NCBI GenBank assembly: GCA_900129675.1
Contig: FSRD01000001.1
Span: 4,887,501 to 4,951,500, forward strand
From: Bradyrhizobium erythrophlei
GTDB taxonomy: Bacteria; Pseudomonadota; Alphaproteobacteria; Rhizobiales; Xanthobacteraceae
Reading direction: 5' to 3'
Length of the DNA stretch: 64,000 bases
A program made the position numbers and the translations under genes. Positions 8,319 to 16,138 of this stretch are shown here, one piece after another. Within the stretch, counting starts at the first letter, position 1, and every line of letters begins with the position of its first letter. Under the pieces are notes generated by a model. It searched no databases. It had not been told where the DNA came from and saw only the letters and a program-made list of their open reading frames with translations.

Positions 8319-9826
8319 CAAAAATGGTGCGCGAAGCGTTGCTGCAATCCGAGTCGGGCCACACGCTCGACCCGCAAGACTGGGACGCGATCCGCGCACA
8401 GGGTCATCGCATGCTCGATGACATGATCGACTACGTCGCCAACATTCGCGATCGCCCGGTCTGGCAGCCGATACCGGATGAGGTCCGGGCACGGTTTCGC
8501 GCCGCGCTTCCGCGTCAGGCTTCCGAGCTCGGCGATGTCTATCGGGAGTTCACCGATTTCGTCGTACCCTACGCGACCGGCAATGTGCATCCGGGCTTCA
8601 TGGGATGGGTGCATGGTGGCGGTACGGCCGTCGGCATGCTGGCGGAGATGCTGGCTGCCGGACTGAACGCCAATCTCGGCGGACGCGATCACATTCCGAT
8701 CGAGGTCGAACGTCAGGTCGTGGAATGGACCCGCCAGATGGTCGGCTTTCCGAGCGAGGCGAGCGGCATTTTCGTCACCGGCACATCGATGGCAAATCTG
8801 ATGGCGGTGCTGGTGGCGCGGACGACAGCCCTCGGACAATCGGTCCGGCAGTGCGGCGTCGAAGGCGCGGCGCTGACGGCCTATACTTCGAAGGCGGCGC
8901 ACGGCTGCATCACCAAGGCGATGGATATCGCGGGCTTCGGCAGCGACGCATTGAGGTGCATCGATGTCGATCGATTCCACCGCATCGACGTTGCGGCGCT
9001 GCGCTGCCGGATTGCGCTGGACCGCGAGGCCGGCTTGAATCCCTTCCTCGTCGTCGGTTCGGCGGGAACGGTGGACATCGGGGCCGTCGATGATCTTGTG
9101 GCGTTGAGCGCGCTATGCCGTGAAGAGGGGCTCTGGTTTCACGTCGATGGCGCATTTGGCGCGCTCGGAATTCTCTCGCCGATGCTCGCGCCGCGGCTCG
9201 CCGGCCTAGAAAGCGCGGATTCGATCGCGCTTGATTTCCACAAATGGGGGCAGGTGCCCTATGACGCCGGCTTCCTGATTGTCCGCGATGGTCAGCGGCA
9301 TCGCGACACGTTTTCGTCGCCGGCGGCTTATTTGCGCCGCGAGACACGGGGGCTTTCCGCGGGCTCACCCTGGCCTTGCGACCTCGGCCCCGATCTGTCG
9401 CGGGGCTTTCGGGCGCTCAAGACCTGGTTCACGTTGAAAACCTTCGGCACGGAACGGTTGGGAGCCATTATCACGCGCACCTGCGCGCTTGCTGGATATC
9501 TGGAATCCCACGTGCTGGCTGAGCCGCGGCTCGAGCTGCTCGCGCCGGTGCAGCTCAATATCGTTTGCTTCCGTTATCGTGCCGCGGATTCCAACAGGGT
9601 CAATGGCGATATTGTCATGGACATTCAGGAATCCGGGATAGCGGCTCCCTCGACGACGCTGCTCGATGGCGAACTCGCAATACGTGCGGCTATCGTCAAT
9701 CACCGCACCGAGGCCCGTGATATCGATGCATTGATCGCCGCCGTGCTTGAATTTGGGGCGCGGCGGTCAGCTTCCGAAGACGGCCCGGTGCTGGAATTAA
9801 AGCAATCTCCGCCGCTGGCAATGTAG
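8315..9826 (+). CDS. Group II pyridoxal-phosphate-dependent decarboxylase
   Basis: A 503-residue enzyme of the aromatic-L-amino-acid/glutamate decarboxylase superfamily. Marks are NVHPGFMGWVHGGG, FVTGTSMANLMAVLVAR, WFHVDGAFGA (Asp contacting the PLP ring nitrogen) and DFHKWGQVPYDAG, where Lys about 310 is the likely Schiff-base lysine. It should remove CO2 from an amino acid to give an amine; which amino acid cannot be told. The GTG start at 8315 overlaps the stop of the ATP-grasp gene as GTGA; an ATG at 8324 is an alternative. An amine made here could be a partner for the ATP-grasp ligase, which is inference. Confidence 0.82.
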   Translation: MTKMVREALLQSESGHTLDPQDWDAIRAQGHRMLDDMIDYVANIRDRPVWQPIPDEVRARFRAALPRQASELGDVYREFTDFVVPYATGNVHPGFMGWVHGGGTAVGMLAEMLAAGLNANLGGRDHIPIEVERQVVEWTRQMVGFPSEASGIFVTGTSMANLMAVLVARTTALGQSVRQCGVEGAALTAYTSKAAHGCITKAMDIAGFGSDALRCIDVDRFHRIDVAALRCRIALDREAGLNPFLVVGSAGTVDIGAVDDLVALSALCREEGLWFHVDGAFGALGILSPMLAPRLAGLESADSIALDFHKWGQVPYDAGFLIVRDGQRHRDTFSSPAAYLRRETRGLSAGSPWPCDLGPDLSRGFRALKTWFTLKTFGTERLGAIITRTCALAGYLESHVLAEPRLELLAPVQLNIVCFRYRAADSNRVNGDIVMDIQESGIAAPSTTLLDGELAIRAAIVNHRTEARDIDALIAAVLEFGARRSASEDGPVLELKQSPPLAM

Positions 9827-9896
9827 GCGATTATTTCGGGCGGAACGGCGAACTGCCGTTCACGCCGCGGTCGTGCCGGGCAGCCTTGTTGTGGCG

Positions 9897-10322
9897 TTAC
9901 GCCGATTTGCGCTCTTCGCCGGCGTCCTGCGGGCGTTTTGCAGCTGCAATCAGCTTCTCTTCATGGGCGATCAACTTCTTCGACTCTTTCAGCGCGTGAT
10001 AGAGATCGCCGTTCAGGATGTGGTTGTTGATCCCCTCGATGAAGGGCCAGCCGCTGGGCATGGCGGTCAGGATGTCGCGGACCAGGCTGAAATAGGTCGG
10101 GTGCTGGGCCATCGGATCGGGCGCAAGATACATCAGCTGCACCGCCAGATAGACCAGCTTGGCCGGGGTGTCGGCGGTCTCGGGTGTCAGAATATCCTTT
10201 TCACGCAGGATCGGAATCCGGTCGCCGTCGATCAGCAGCCGGGCGCGCTGATCGGTATTGGTGACCACGCAAGCGCCGATGATGATTCGTTCGTGCGGCT
10301 TGAGCTCGACTTTTAAGGCCAT
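9897..10322 (-). CDS. flbT: Flagellum biosynthesis repressor FlbT
   Basis: A 141-residue homologue of FlbT, which in Caulobacter binds the leader of flagellin mRNA and destabilises it until the hook is complete; in some rhizobia related proteins act as activators. The conserved core (LKVELKPHERIIIGACVVTN, LYLAVQLMYL-type segment, and GDLYHALKESKKLIAHE) is intact. It is transcribed toward the decarboxylase gene and away from flaF. No flagellin gene is in the window, so its target lies elsewhere. Confidence 0.92.
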   Translation of the reverse strand: MALKVELKPHERIIIGACVVTNTDQRARLLIDGDRIPILREKDILTPETADTPAKLVYLAVQLMYLAPDPMAQHPTYFSLVRDILTAMPSGWPFIEGINNHILNGDLYHALKESKKLIAHEEKLIAAAKRPQDAGEERKSA

Positions 10323-10762
10323 GCCTGATCTCCGTTGTCGCTCTTCGCGCAGATTATCGGTGCCCGCCGGCCGATTCGCATCCTTTCTGATGATAGTTAA
10401 CCATTGGTAAACGCACGATTAGTGCAATTGTGGCGCGGGTAAACGCGAAAGGTCCGTAGGAAGCGGCCAACAGCCAGGCGCCGTCGACCCGCCAGTCGAT
10501 CGCGGTGCCCGCGCTGTCGCTGGCCAACAGAGCCAGCAGAGTGCAGCTCCTGCGCTGAGCCCGGCTTCGAAGGCAACGATCAAAGCGGCGGGGGATACCG
10601 CGCCGTTTTTCTTTCCAGGTGACAGGGCGAAACCATCGCCTTTTGTCGGATAGCGGACACATTGATAATCGCCGCTAACCCTATTTAAAGGCACCACCTG
10701 TATGAAAGTGAAGCAGTTTTGAAGCCCCGCGGCCTGCGATCCGCTCCCACCGAGGTTATTGA
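10323..10762. other. Intergenic region between divergent flbT and flaF
   Basis: About 440 bases separate the divergently transcribed flbT and flaF. I see no gene that I would support: reading frames here have no recognisable product. The segment must contain both promoters, but I find no convincing sigma-54 or -35/-10 element. The AT-rich stretch around 10385-10440 and the one around 10660-10720 are the likeliest places. Confidence 0.5.
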
Positions 10763-11128
10763 ATGTCCAATGCAGCCCAAGCCTACGCCCGTGCGTCACA
10801 AGCGACATCTTCTCCGCGTGAAATAGAGGCGCAGGCGCTGCTGAAAGCTGCACGGCAACTTCAGGAAGTTCAATCCAACTGGGACGGTCCCGGCAAGGCC
10901 ATGGACCGTGCGCTGCTGTTCAATCGCCGGCTGTGGTCGATTTTCATGAGCGCGGCGCAGACCGACGAAAATCCCCAGCCGATCGAGATCCGTCAGAACA
11001 TCGCCAATATCGGCGTGTTCGTGATGAAGCAGACGGTGGATATGCAGATGAACCCGGATCCGGCGAAGTTGAAGTCGCTGATAGACATCAACTGCAACAT
11101 CGCTGCCGGCCTGGCGGGCCGCGGCTGA
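10763..11128 (+). CDS. flaF: Flagellar biosynthesis regulator FlaF
   Basis: A 121-residue FlaF. In Caulobacter FlaF acts with FlbT in controlling flagellin synthesis and is needed for flagellin secretion. The family core is plain: AAQAYARASQATSSPREIEAQ, NWDGPGKAMDRALLFNRRLW and PIEIRQNIANIGVFVMKQT. The gene is followed by a small unknown gene 28 bases downstream. Confidence 0.9.
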   Translation: MSNAAQAYARASQATSSPREIEAQALLKAARQLQEVQSNWDGPGKAMDRALLFNRRLWSIFMSAAQTDENPQPIEIRQNIANIGVFVMKQTVDMQMNPDPAKLKSLIDINCNIAAGLAGRG

Positions 11129-11156
11129 AATTCCGGTCGCGGCGATGGAGGAGCAG

Positions 11157-11522
11157 ATGGTCGACCTGATGAGCATCCTGTCGGCCAACTACAAGACTGT
11201 TGGGCTGACCGTCCCCTCCAAGACCTCCTATGTGGCCGTCGATCCCAAGCTCTATCAGGGCACCTGGACCGGAAAATACGCCAACAGCAAGACGTTCAAG
11301 ATCACCGTCGCGAACGTGTCTGGGTTTCGCGCCAAGGTGCATTACCAGAGCGACGCCACCAGCAAGTATCAGGATGTGCTGATCAAGGATCAGTCGTTCC
11401 GGGTCGGGGATACCAAATTTATCCTGACGAAAGCTGGAACGGCGTTGATCAAGAACGTCGTCACCGACCCCGCGACCGGATCAACCTATCTCGACACGGC
11501 CTACGCGGCGCAATCCAGCTGA
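11157..11522 (+). CDS. Small protein of unknown function next to flaF
   Basis: A 121-residue protein that I do not recognise. Its middle (DPKLYQGTWTGKYANSKTF, then VSGFRAKVHYQSD) is rich in aromatic and beta-forming residues and looks like a single small beta-barrel or sandwich domain. There is no signal peptide. The start at 11157 is chosen because GGAGGAG lies directly upstream; an ATG at 11145 would contain this ribosome site. Its position between flaF and a flaG-like gene suggests a flagellar or secretion role, which is a guess from context. Confidence 0.6.
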   Translation: MVDLMSILSANYKTVGLTVPSKTSYVAVDPKLYQGTWTGKYANSKTFKITVANVSGFRAKVHYQSDATSKYQDVLIKDQSFRVGDTKFILTKAGTALIKNVVTDPATGSTYLDTAYAAQSS

Positions 11523-11540
11523 TGACAGACCTTCCGCCTC

Positions 11541-11936
11541 CTAAGCGCTGCGGTCGGTGGCGCGCAGACGCGTGGGCGCCTCTTTGGTCAGGTCGAGCGC
11601 GTGGAAATAGGCACGGCGGCGCAGCACCGCTTCGTCGGGAAACTGTTTCAGCACCTGGCTCGTCCGGTTGTCCACGACCTGGTAGACGACCGCGGCGGCG
11701 TCGCGGTCGATGAACACCTGGTTCGATAGCGAACCATTCGATAGCGAATCATTAGATAGCGAAACGGTGACGGCGTCGGAATCGCTGGCGGCGCGCGAAC
11801 TCGCGTCCGTTGCCGTGACGCTCTGGCTCGCCGGCAGATCGGTCTTGACGGCGTGCTGGGCCGCACCGTTCACGGGTTGAACGATCGGTGCGGCAACCGG
11901 TGCCCCCACCGGCTTGATGTTGAAATCTGTACTCAT
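11541..11936 (-). CDS. FlaG-like flagellar protein
   Basis: A 131-residue protein. The C-terminal region VVYQVVDNRTSQVLKQFPDE is the FlaG family signature; FlaG proteins influence filament length and are encoded near flagellin/cap genes. The first 60 residues are low-complexity and rich in Ala, Ser and Asp. Residues about 60-72 carry a short repeated unit (SNDSLSNGSLSNQ), visible in DNA as three copies of a GATAGCGAA-type repeat around 11725-11765. AGGAGG lies just upstream of the ATG. It converges with the small gene upstream of it, 18 bases apart at the stops. Confidence 0.72.
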   Translation of the reverse strand: MSTDFNIKPVGAPVAAPIVQPVNGAAQHAVKTDLPASQSVTATDASSRAASDSDAVTVSLSNDSLSNGSLSNQVFIDRDAAAVVYQVVDNRTSQVLKQFPDEAVLRRRAYFHALDLTKEAPTRLRATDRSA

Positions 11937-12094
11937 GGTGCCTCCTAGCGCGACGGCACTAGCTTGCTCGAGTCAAATCCCAACCCCTCCCGGACCGCAA
12001 CTATACGGGCTACCTCTCAACGCGGAGTTAGAGAACGCGCTGAATGCCGCGCTGACGCCCGCGCACGAATTTTATGAAAAATGTAAATGTCGGA

Positions 12095-12598
12095 TCAGAG
12101 CGAACGGCTGACCGCCAGCGGCGTGATGTGGCGCGGTCCCGGGGTCGCGCGCTGTCCGGCGGCAGTGTAGGTATTGGGGATGTTGCGGCGCTGGATCTCG
12201 GCGTTGACGCCGCGCACGATGCCTTCGGAAACCGCATGCGCGGTCGCAAGCACGGTGAGATTGATCTGCAGCATGGCGCGGAAGGTGTCGTGATGGCGCC
12301 GCAGCGTAGTCAGCAATTCAGGCGATACCTGCGCCAGATAGTTTTGCCTCGTTCTCAGATTTTCCAGCGCAATCACATAGCGGCGTGACAGTCCCGACTT
12401 CTCCTCCGCCAGCATCATCGCCTCGCGCACCTTGCCGGCGCGGACCAGTTCGGTCTCGCGCTCGATGATGCCGAGCAGCGCGCTCATCACGTCCATCAGC
12501 TCTTCCGCAAGCTTGCGGGCCTCGACGGGTGTGGAAATCACAGCCTTCGGCGCCGCCGTCGGTGCGGGGGCCGGCCTTGGGTGAGGGCGTTGATTCAT
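12095..12598 (-). CDS. FlgN-like flagellar export chaperone
   Basis: A 167-residue, mostly helical protein. Residues about 30-110 (KLAEELMDVMSALLGIIERE, TELVRAGKVREAMMLAEEKS, ending with a conserved-looking ALENLRTRQ) resemble the FlgN/FliT-type helical chaperones that hold FlgK and FlgL before export. The start at 12598 has GGGAG upstream; the frame extends 45 codons further, but that would run into the flgJ-like gene. It is the last gene of flgI - flgJ-like - flgN-like on this strand, 17 bases after its neighbour. The family call is by composition and context. Confidence 0.62.
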   Translation of the reverse strand: MNQRPHPRPAPAPTAAPKAVISTPVEARKLAEELMDVMSALLGIIERETELVRAGKVREAMMLAEEKSGLSRRYVIALENLRTRQNYLAQVSPELLTTLRRHHDTFRAMLQINLTVLATAHAVSEGIVRGVNAEIQRRNIPNTYTAAGQRATPGPRHITPLAVSRSL

Positions 12599-12615
12599 GT
12601 CGGGCTCCCTTTGGA

Positions 12616-12978
12616 TCAGCCGGCGCGGTTGGCTTGCTGCAGGATCAGCGTGCGGAACACGTCGTTGGAAATCCCGACGCCGCCGGCTTTCGCGAACGAT
12701 TTCGAATATTCGTCCGTCAGCATCGAGCGCCACATCCCGGTGCCCGGCGTATCGCCGAACGGGCCGTCGCCCTTGATGCCGCTGGTCATCTGCGAGAACA
12801 TCGAATTCAGGAACATCGCTTCGAAGTCGGTCGCCGTCGTCTTGGCCTTGGCTTGCGCCTGCGGCGAGACCTTGCTCAGCGCCTCGGCGAACTGCGGATC
12901 CACACGGCCGTTGAACATCGGCATGACAGCTTTCGCGGGCATGCTGCCGGTGGTGCCGCTGACCAGGCTGCTCTGCAT
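12616..12978 (-). CDS. Rod-binding protein, FlgJ N-terminal / CheL type
   Basis: A 120-residue protein made only of the rod-binding domain of FlgJ: TATDFEAMFLNSMFSQMTSG and FGDTPGTGMWRSMLTDEYSKS are characteristic. It lacks the C-terminal muramidase domain of enteric FlgJ; the short form is normal in alphaproteobacteria, where it is called CheL or FlgJ, and a separate peptidoglycan hydrolase is recruited. The ATG overlaps the flgI stop (TGATG), so translation is coupled to flgI. Confidence 0.85.
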   Translation of the reverse strand: MQSSLVSGTTGSMPAKAVMPMFNGRVDPQFAEALSKVSPQAQAKAKTTATDFEAMFLNSMFSQMTSGIKGDGPFGDTPGTGMWRSMLTDEYSKSFAKAGGVGISNDVFRTLILQQANRAG

Positions 12979-14102
12979 CACATCACCTCGATGTCGGCCT
13001 GGATCGCGCCGGCGGCCTTGATCGCCTGCAGGATGCCGATCAGGTCGCGCGGCCCGATGCCGAGGCCATTGAGGCCGTCGACGAGCTGCTGCAGCGAGAC
13101 ACCGTCTTTCACGACCGCCAATTTCTTGCCGTCCTCGGAGACGCTGACGCTGCTGCGCGGCGTCACAACGGTTCGGCCCCGCGACAGCGGATTGGGCTGG
13201 CTGACCTGCGGGCTTTCCGAAATCGTCACGGTGAGATTGCCTTGCGCCACCGCCACCGTCGCGACGCGGACGTCGCGGCCCATCACGATGATGCCGGAGC
13301 GTTCGTCGATCACGATCTTGGCGGCGAGATCGGGTTCGACCTGCAACTGCTCGATCTCGGTCAGGAAGGCGACGACGTTGCCCTTGAATTCGGCGGGAAT
13401 TGCCAGCTGCACGGTGGAGGGATCGATCGGCTCGGCGGTCTTGACACCGAGATAGTCGTTGACCGCAGCCGCAATGCGCTTGGCGGTGGTGAAGTCGGCG
13501 TTGCGCAGCGCCAGCCGCACATTGGGCAGGCGATTGAGCGCGAATTCGATCTCGCGTTCGATGATGGCACCGTTGGCGATGCGGCCGACCGTCGGCACGC
13601 CGCGGGTGACACTGGCCGCGGCCCCTTCGGCTTGGAATCCACCGATCGCAAGCGAGCCTTGCGCCACCGCATAGACGTTGCCGTCGGCGCCGAGCAGGGG
13701 GGTGACGAGCAGGGTGCCGCCCATCAGGTTTTTGGCATCGCCGAGCGCGGACACCGTGACGTCCATCCGGGTGCCCTGGGTGCCGAACGCCGGCAGATTG
13801 CCGGTGACCATCACGGCGGCGACGTTGCCGGTGCGGATGGTGGCGCCGCGGATGTTGACGCCCATGCGTTCCAGCATCGCCTGCAGCGATTGCTTGGTGA
13901 AGGGGATGTTGTTCAGCGTGTCGCCGGTGCCGTTGAGGCCGACGACGAGGCCGTAGCCGATCAACTGGTTCTGCCGCACGCCTTCGATATTGGCGAGGTC
14001 CTTGATCCGCGAGGTCGCACTTGCTGACATGGCCGACAGCGCCAGCGCCAACAGCGCGGCGCAGGCCAGCCGAAATACTCTTGCCGTATGGATGCCGGGC
14101 AT
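12978..14102 (-). CDS. flgI: Flagellar P-ring protein FlgI
   Basis: Forms the P ring around the rod in the peptidoglycan layer. A Sec signal peptide is visible (ARVFRLACAALLALALSAMS, then ASATSRIKD as cleavage region), followed by the strongly conserved IEGVRQNQLIGYGLVVGLNG and TGDTLNNIPFTKQSLQAMLE. The C-terminus GIGPRDLIGILQAIKAAGA is also typical. The start at 14102 has GGGGAG 7 bases upstream and makes the signal peptide the N-terminus; the frame is open for 21 codons more. Length is 374 residues, normal for the family. First gene of the minus-strand unit, divergent from fliX. Confidence 0.93.
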   Translation of the reverse strand: MPGIHTARVFRLACAALLALALSAMSASATSRIKDLANIEGVRQNQLIGYGLVVGLNGTGDTLNNIPFTKQSLQAMLERMGVNIRGATIRTGNVAAVMVTGNLPAFGTQGTRMDVTVSALGDAKNLMGGTLLVTPLLGADGNVYAVAQGSLAIGGFQAEGAAASVTRGVPTVGRIANGAIIEREIEFALNRLPNVRLALRNADFTTAKRIAAAVNDYLGVKTAEPIDPSTVQLAIPAEFKGNVVAFLTEIEQLQVEPDLAAKIVIDERSGIIVMGRDVRVATVAVAQGNLTVTISESPQVSQPNPLSRGRTVVTPRSSVSVSEDGKKLAVVKDGVSLQQLVDGLNGLGIGPRDLIGILQAIKAAGAIQADIEVM

Positions 14103-14272
14103 CCTGTGCTCCCCTTTGGGTCTTCCATTGGACGGCGCGACACTCCCATGACGGCGATCCGGCATTAACTATGCGAGATCGGTGCCACGCCGCGTCGCGC
14201 AGGCAATGTATTGATATATTGATGGAAATTGTCGCGCTCTGGTTTGGCTCCGGTTGGCCAGCACGCGCGAAA

Positions 14273-14289
14273 CTGCCGCCTGGCGGCAG
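14273..14289. promoter_or_regulatory. Perfect 8-bp inverted repeat between divergent flgI and fliX
   Basis: CTGCCGCC-T-GGCGGCAG is a perfect inverted repeat with a one-base centre, placed about 170 bases from the flgI start and 70 bases from the fliX start. It could be an operator for a dimeric regulator such as an FlbD-type protein, or a hairpin in the fliX leader. The regulator is a guess; the symmetry is seen directly. Confidence 0.4.
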
Positions 14290-14360
14290 ATTTTGCCGGG
14301 TTGTTTACGCGCCGTTAACCATAACAAGGCGAAGCTCTCGCCACTCCATCCTGCGGGATC

Positions 14361-14780
14361 ATGACGATGCGCATCTACGGACCGAACGGCACCACGCTTG
14401 GATCGCCCGCGAGCAACACGCGGCGAACCAGCTCGACCGGCTTTTCGCTGCCGGATACGCCGGCAGCCCCCGAGGAGACCCGTTCCGCCACCGCGCCGAA
14501 AGCCACCACCAGCCTCGACGGGCTGCTGGCCTTGCAAGGCATCGAGGATCCGACCGAACGCCGCAAGCGCTCGGTCGCGCGCGGCAAGGGCGCGCTCGAC
14601 GTGCTCGACGACCTCAAGCTCGGGCTGCTGTCCGGCAATCTCAATGCCTCCACCGTCAACCGGCTGCGCGATGCCGCCGCCAATCTGAAATCCTCCTCCG
14701 GCGATCCCGGCCTCGATGCGGTACTGTCCGAGATTGAGCTGCGCGTCGAAGTCGAACTCGCCAAGGCCGGACAGGTCTAG
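14361..14780 (+). CDS. fliX: Flagellar assembly regulator FliX
   Basis: A 139-residue FliX. In Caulobacter FliX is a class II protein that couples completion of the early basal body to FlbD and so to sigma-54-dependent class III/IV genes. The N-terminal MRIYGPNGT and the C-terminal half (LDVLDDLKLGLLSGNL, then LDAVLSEIELRVEVELAK) are family-typical. An alternative start lies 2 codons downstream. Its presence, together with the sigma-54 site before flgE, supports a Caulobacter-like hierarchy. Confidence 0.9.
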   Translation: MTMRIYGPNGTTLGSPASNTRRTSSTGFSLPDTPAAPEETRSATAPKATTSLDGLLALQGIEDPTERRKRSVARGKGALDVLDDLKLGLLSGNLNASTVNRLRDAAANLKSSSGDPGLDAVLSEIELRVEVELAKAGQV

Positions 14781-14790
14781 CCCCAAAACG

Positions 14791-15165
14791 CTACGCCGCG
14801 ACCTGCTTGCGCTGTGCGTCGTAGCGCCGTTGCGCATTCAAAACTTCCTTCAGGTTGCTTTCCGCCCAGTCGCGCAACGGATCGACCGCGCCGGCCAGCG
14901 TGGTGCCGAGCGGCGTGATCGAGTATTCCACCGTCACCGGCACGGTCGCGATCGCGCGGCGGCGGATCAGCCCGTCGCGCTCCAGACTCTTCAGCACCTG
15001 CGACAGCATTTTTTGCGAGATGCCCTCGATCGCGCGGCGAAGCGCATTGAAGCGCATCGGCTCGTCGCGCACGAGCAGCAGGATCAGCACCGCCCATTTG
15101 TCGCCGACGCGATCCAGGATCTGGCGCGTCGGGCAATCGGCCGAATAGGCGTTGGCGACTTTCAT
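14791..15165 (-). CDS. HxlR-family transcriptional regulator
   Basis: A 124-residue winged-helix regulator: CPTRQILDRVGDKWAVLI, GISQKMLSQVLKSLERDGLI (recognition helix) and VPVTVEYSITPLG (wing) are the family marks. Cys11 just before the helix-turn-helix is at the position used for thiol sensing in several HxlR proteins. AGGAGA precedes two adjacent ATG codons; the second (15165) has the better spacing. It diverges from the reductase gene at 15302, with 136 bases between, and most likely represses it. Stops of this gene and fliX are 10 bases apart, tail to tail. Confidence 0.87.
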   Translation of the reverse strand: MKVANAYSADCPTRQILDRVGDKWAVLILLLVRDEPMRFNALRRAIEGISQKMLSQVLKSLERDGLIRRRAIATVPVTVEYSITPLGTTLAGAVDPLRDWAESNLKEVLNAQRRYDAQRKQVAA

Positions 15166-15301
15166 CATCGTTCTCCTGTTGGTTCTTCTGGCGGTTACTC
15201 CGGCGTAATCAGGTGACCTCAAAGTGCTCTCTTAACACTTGCGCGCTTTTAGTTATCTAGTCTCCATTGGATACTATACCCCTAAAGCCAAGGAGACCTT
15301 C

Positions 15302-15913
15302 ATGAAAATCGCCGTCGTCGGCGCCTCCGGCAATGCCGGTTCGCGCATCACCGCCGAACTCGCCCGCCGTGGCCACAGCGTGACCGCCATCGCCCGTAAC
15401 CCCGAAAAGATCGCCGCCCAGGCCAATGTCACGGCGAAAAAAGGCGACGCACTCGACCAGGCCGGCCTGGCGCAGCTTCTCGCCGGGCATGACGCCGCGA
15501 TCAGTTCGGTGCATTTCCTCGATAGCGATCCGGCCAAACTGATCGGGGCTATCAGCGATTCCAAAGTCGGCCGCTACCTCGTCGTCGGCGGTGCCGGCAG
15601 CCTGGAAGTGGCCCCCGGCGTCCGGCTGGTGACGACGGCGGGCTTTCCCGCCCAGTACAAGGCCGAGGCCGAGAAGGGGGCGCTCTTCCTCGACCTGTTG
15701 CGCAAGGAAAAGGAACTGAACTGGACCTTCCTGTCGCCCTCGGCCCTGTTCACCGCAGGCGAGCGGACCGGCAAGTTTCGGCTCGGGACCGACCAGCTTT
15801 TGACCGCCGCCGACGGCAAAAGCTGGATCTCCTTCGAGGACTTCGCAGTTGCACTCGCCGACGAAATCGAGCGTCCGGCCCATATCCGCCAGCGCTTTAC
15901 CGTCGGCTATTAG
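15302..15913 (+). CDS. NmrA/YwnB-type NAD(P)-dependent reductase
   Basis: A 203-residue protein of the atypical SDR class. The nucleotide-binding motif GASGNAGSRI at the N-terminus, VVGGAGSLEVAPG in the middle and TFLSPSALFTAG are typical of the NAD(P)H-binding family that accompanies HxlR regulators. No active-site YxxxK pair is evident, as usual for NmrA-like proteins. AAGGAG lies 8 bases upstream of the ATG. The divergent HxlR gene implies induction by an electrophile or oxidant, which is inferred from similar known pairs. Confidence 0.85.
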   Translation: MKIAVVGASGNAGSRITAELARRGHSVTAIARNPEKIAAQANVTAKKGDALDQAGLAQLLAGHDAAISSVHFLDSDPAKLIGAISDSKVGRYLVVGGAGSLEVAPGVRLVTTAGFPAQYKAEAEKGALFLDLLRKEKELNWTFLSPSALFTAGERTGKFRLGTDQLLTAADGKSWISFEDFAVALADEIERPAHIRQRFTVGY

Positions 15914-16138
15914 GGCGCCGGGAACCAGATCCGGCCCGGCCCGGTCGGGCCGGAGACGATTGTCTGTGCAAGGCCCTGGGGAGGTACCTCCTTTCCCCTG
16001 GGGCCGATATTGTCTGTCACAACCCGCCGCTATATAAGGCGCGCGCGGACGGACCTTTTTGCCCGCCGCCTTGTACGTGAAGATGGGCTGGCCTTGGAAA
16101 AGTTGAAGAATTATCGACCCTCCGAAAAAGAGCCTTTC
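15914..16138. other. Leader region of dksA
   Basis: This 225-base stretch has a hairpin at 15936-15953 (7 bp, CCGGCCC/GGGCCGG, without a T run), a perfect 12-bp palindrome GGAGGTACCTCC at 15980-15991 between two CCCTGGGG-type blocks, and an in-frame extension of dksA from about 16010. The segment coding for YRPSEKEPF directly before the annotated dksA ATG looks like coding sequence, so dksA may begin upstream at a TTG (16094 or 16103). Confidence 0.45.

Noticed and set aside
12529..13455. Long plus-strand open frame opposite the flgN/flgJ/flgI genes
   Set aside because: It is the antisense of well-recognised flagellar genes in high-GC DNA and has no family resemblance.
14282..14300. TGGCGG...TTGC as a second sigma-54 promoter before fliX
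   Set aside because: Spacing between the GG and GC elements is one base too long and the -24 element deviates from TGGCAC.
15936..15953. Terminator after the NmrA-type reductase gene
   Set aside because: The hairpin is strong but has no T run, so it is kept only as part of the structured region.
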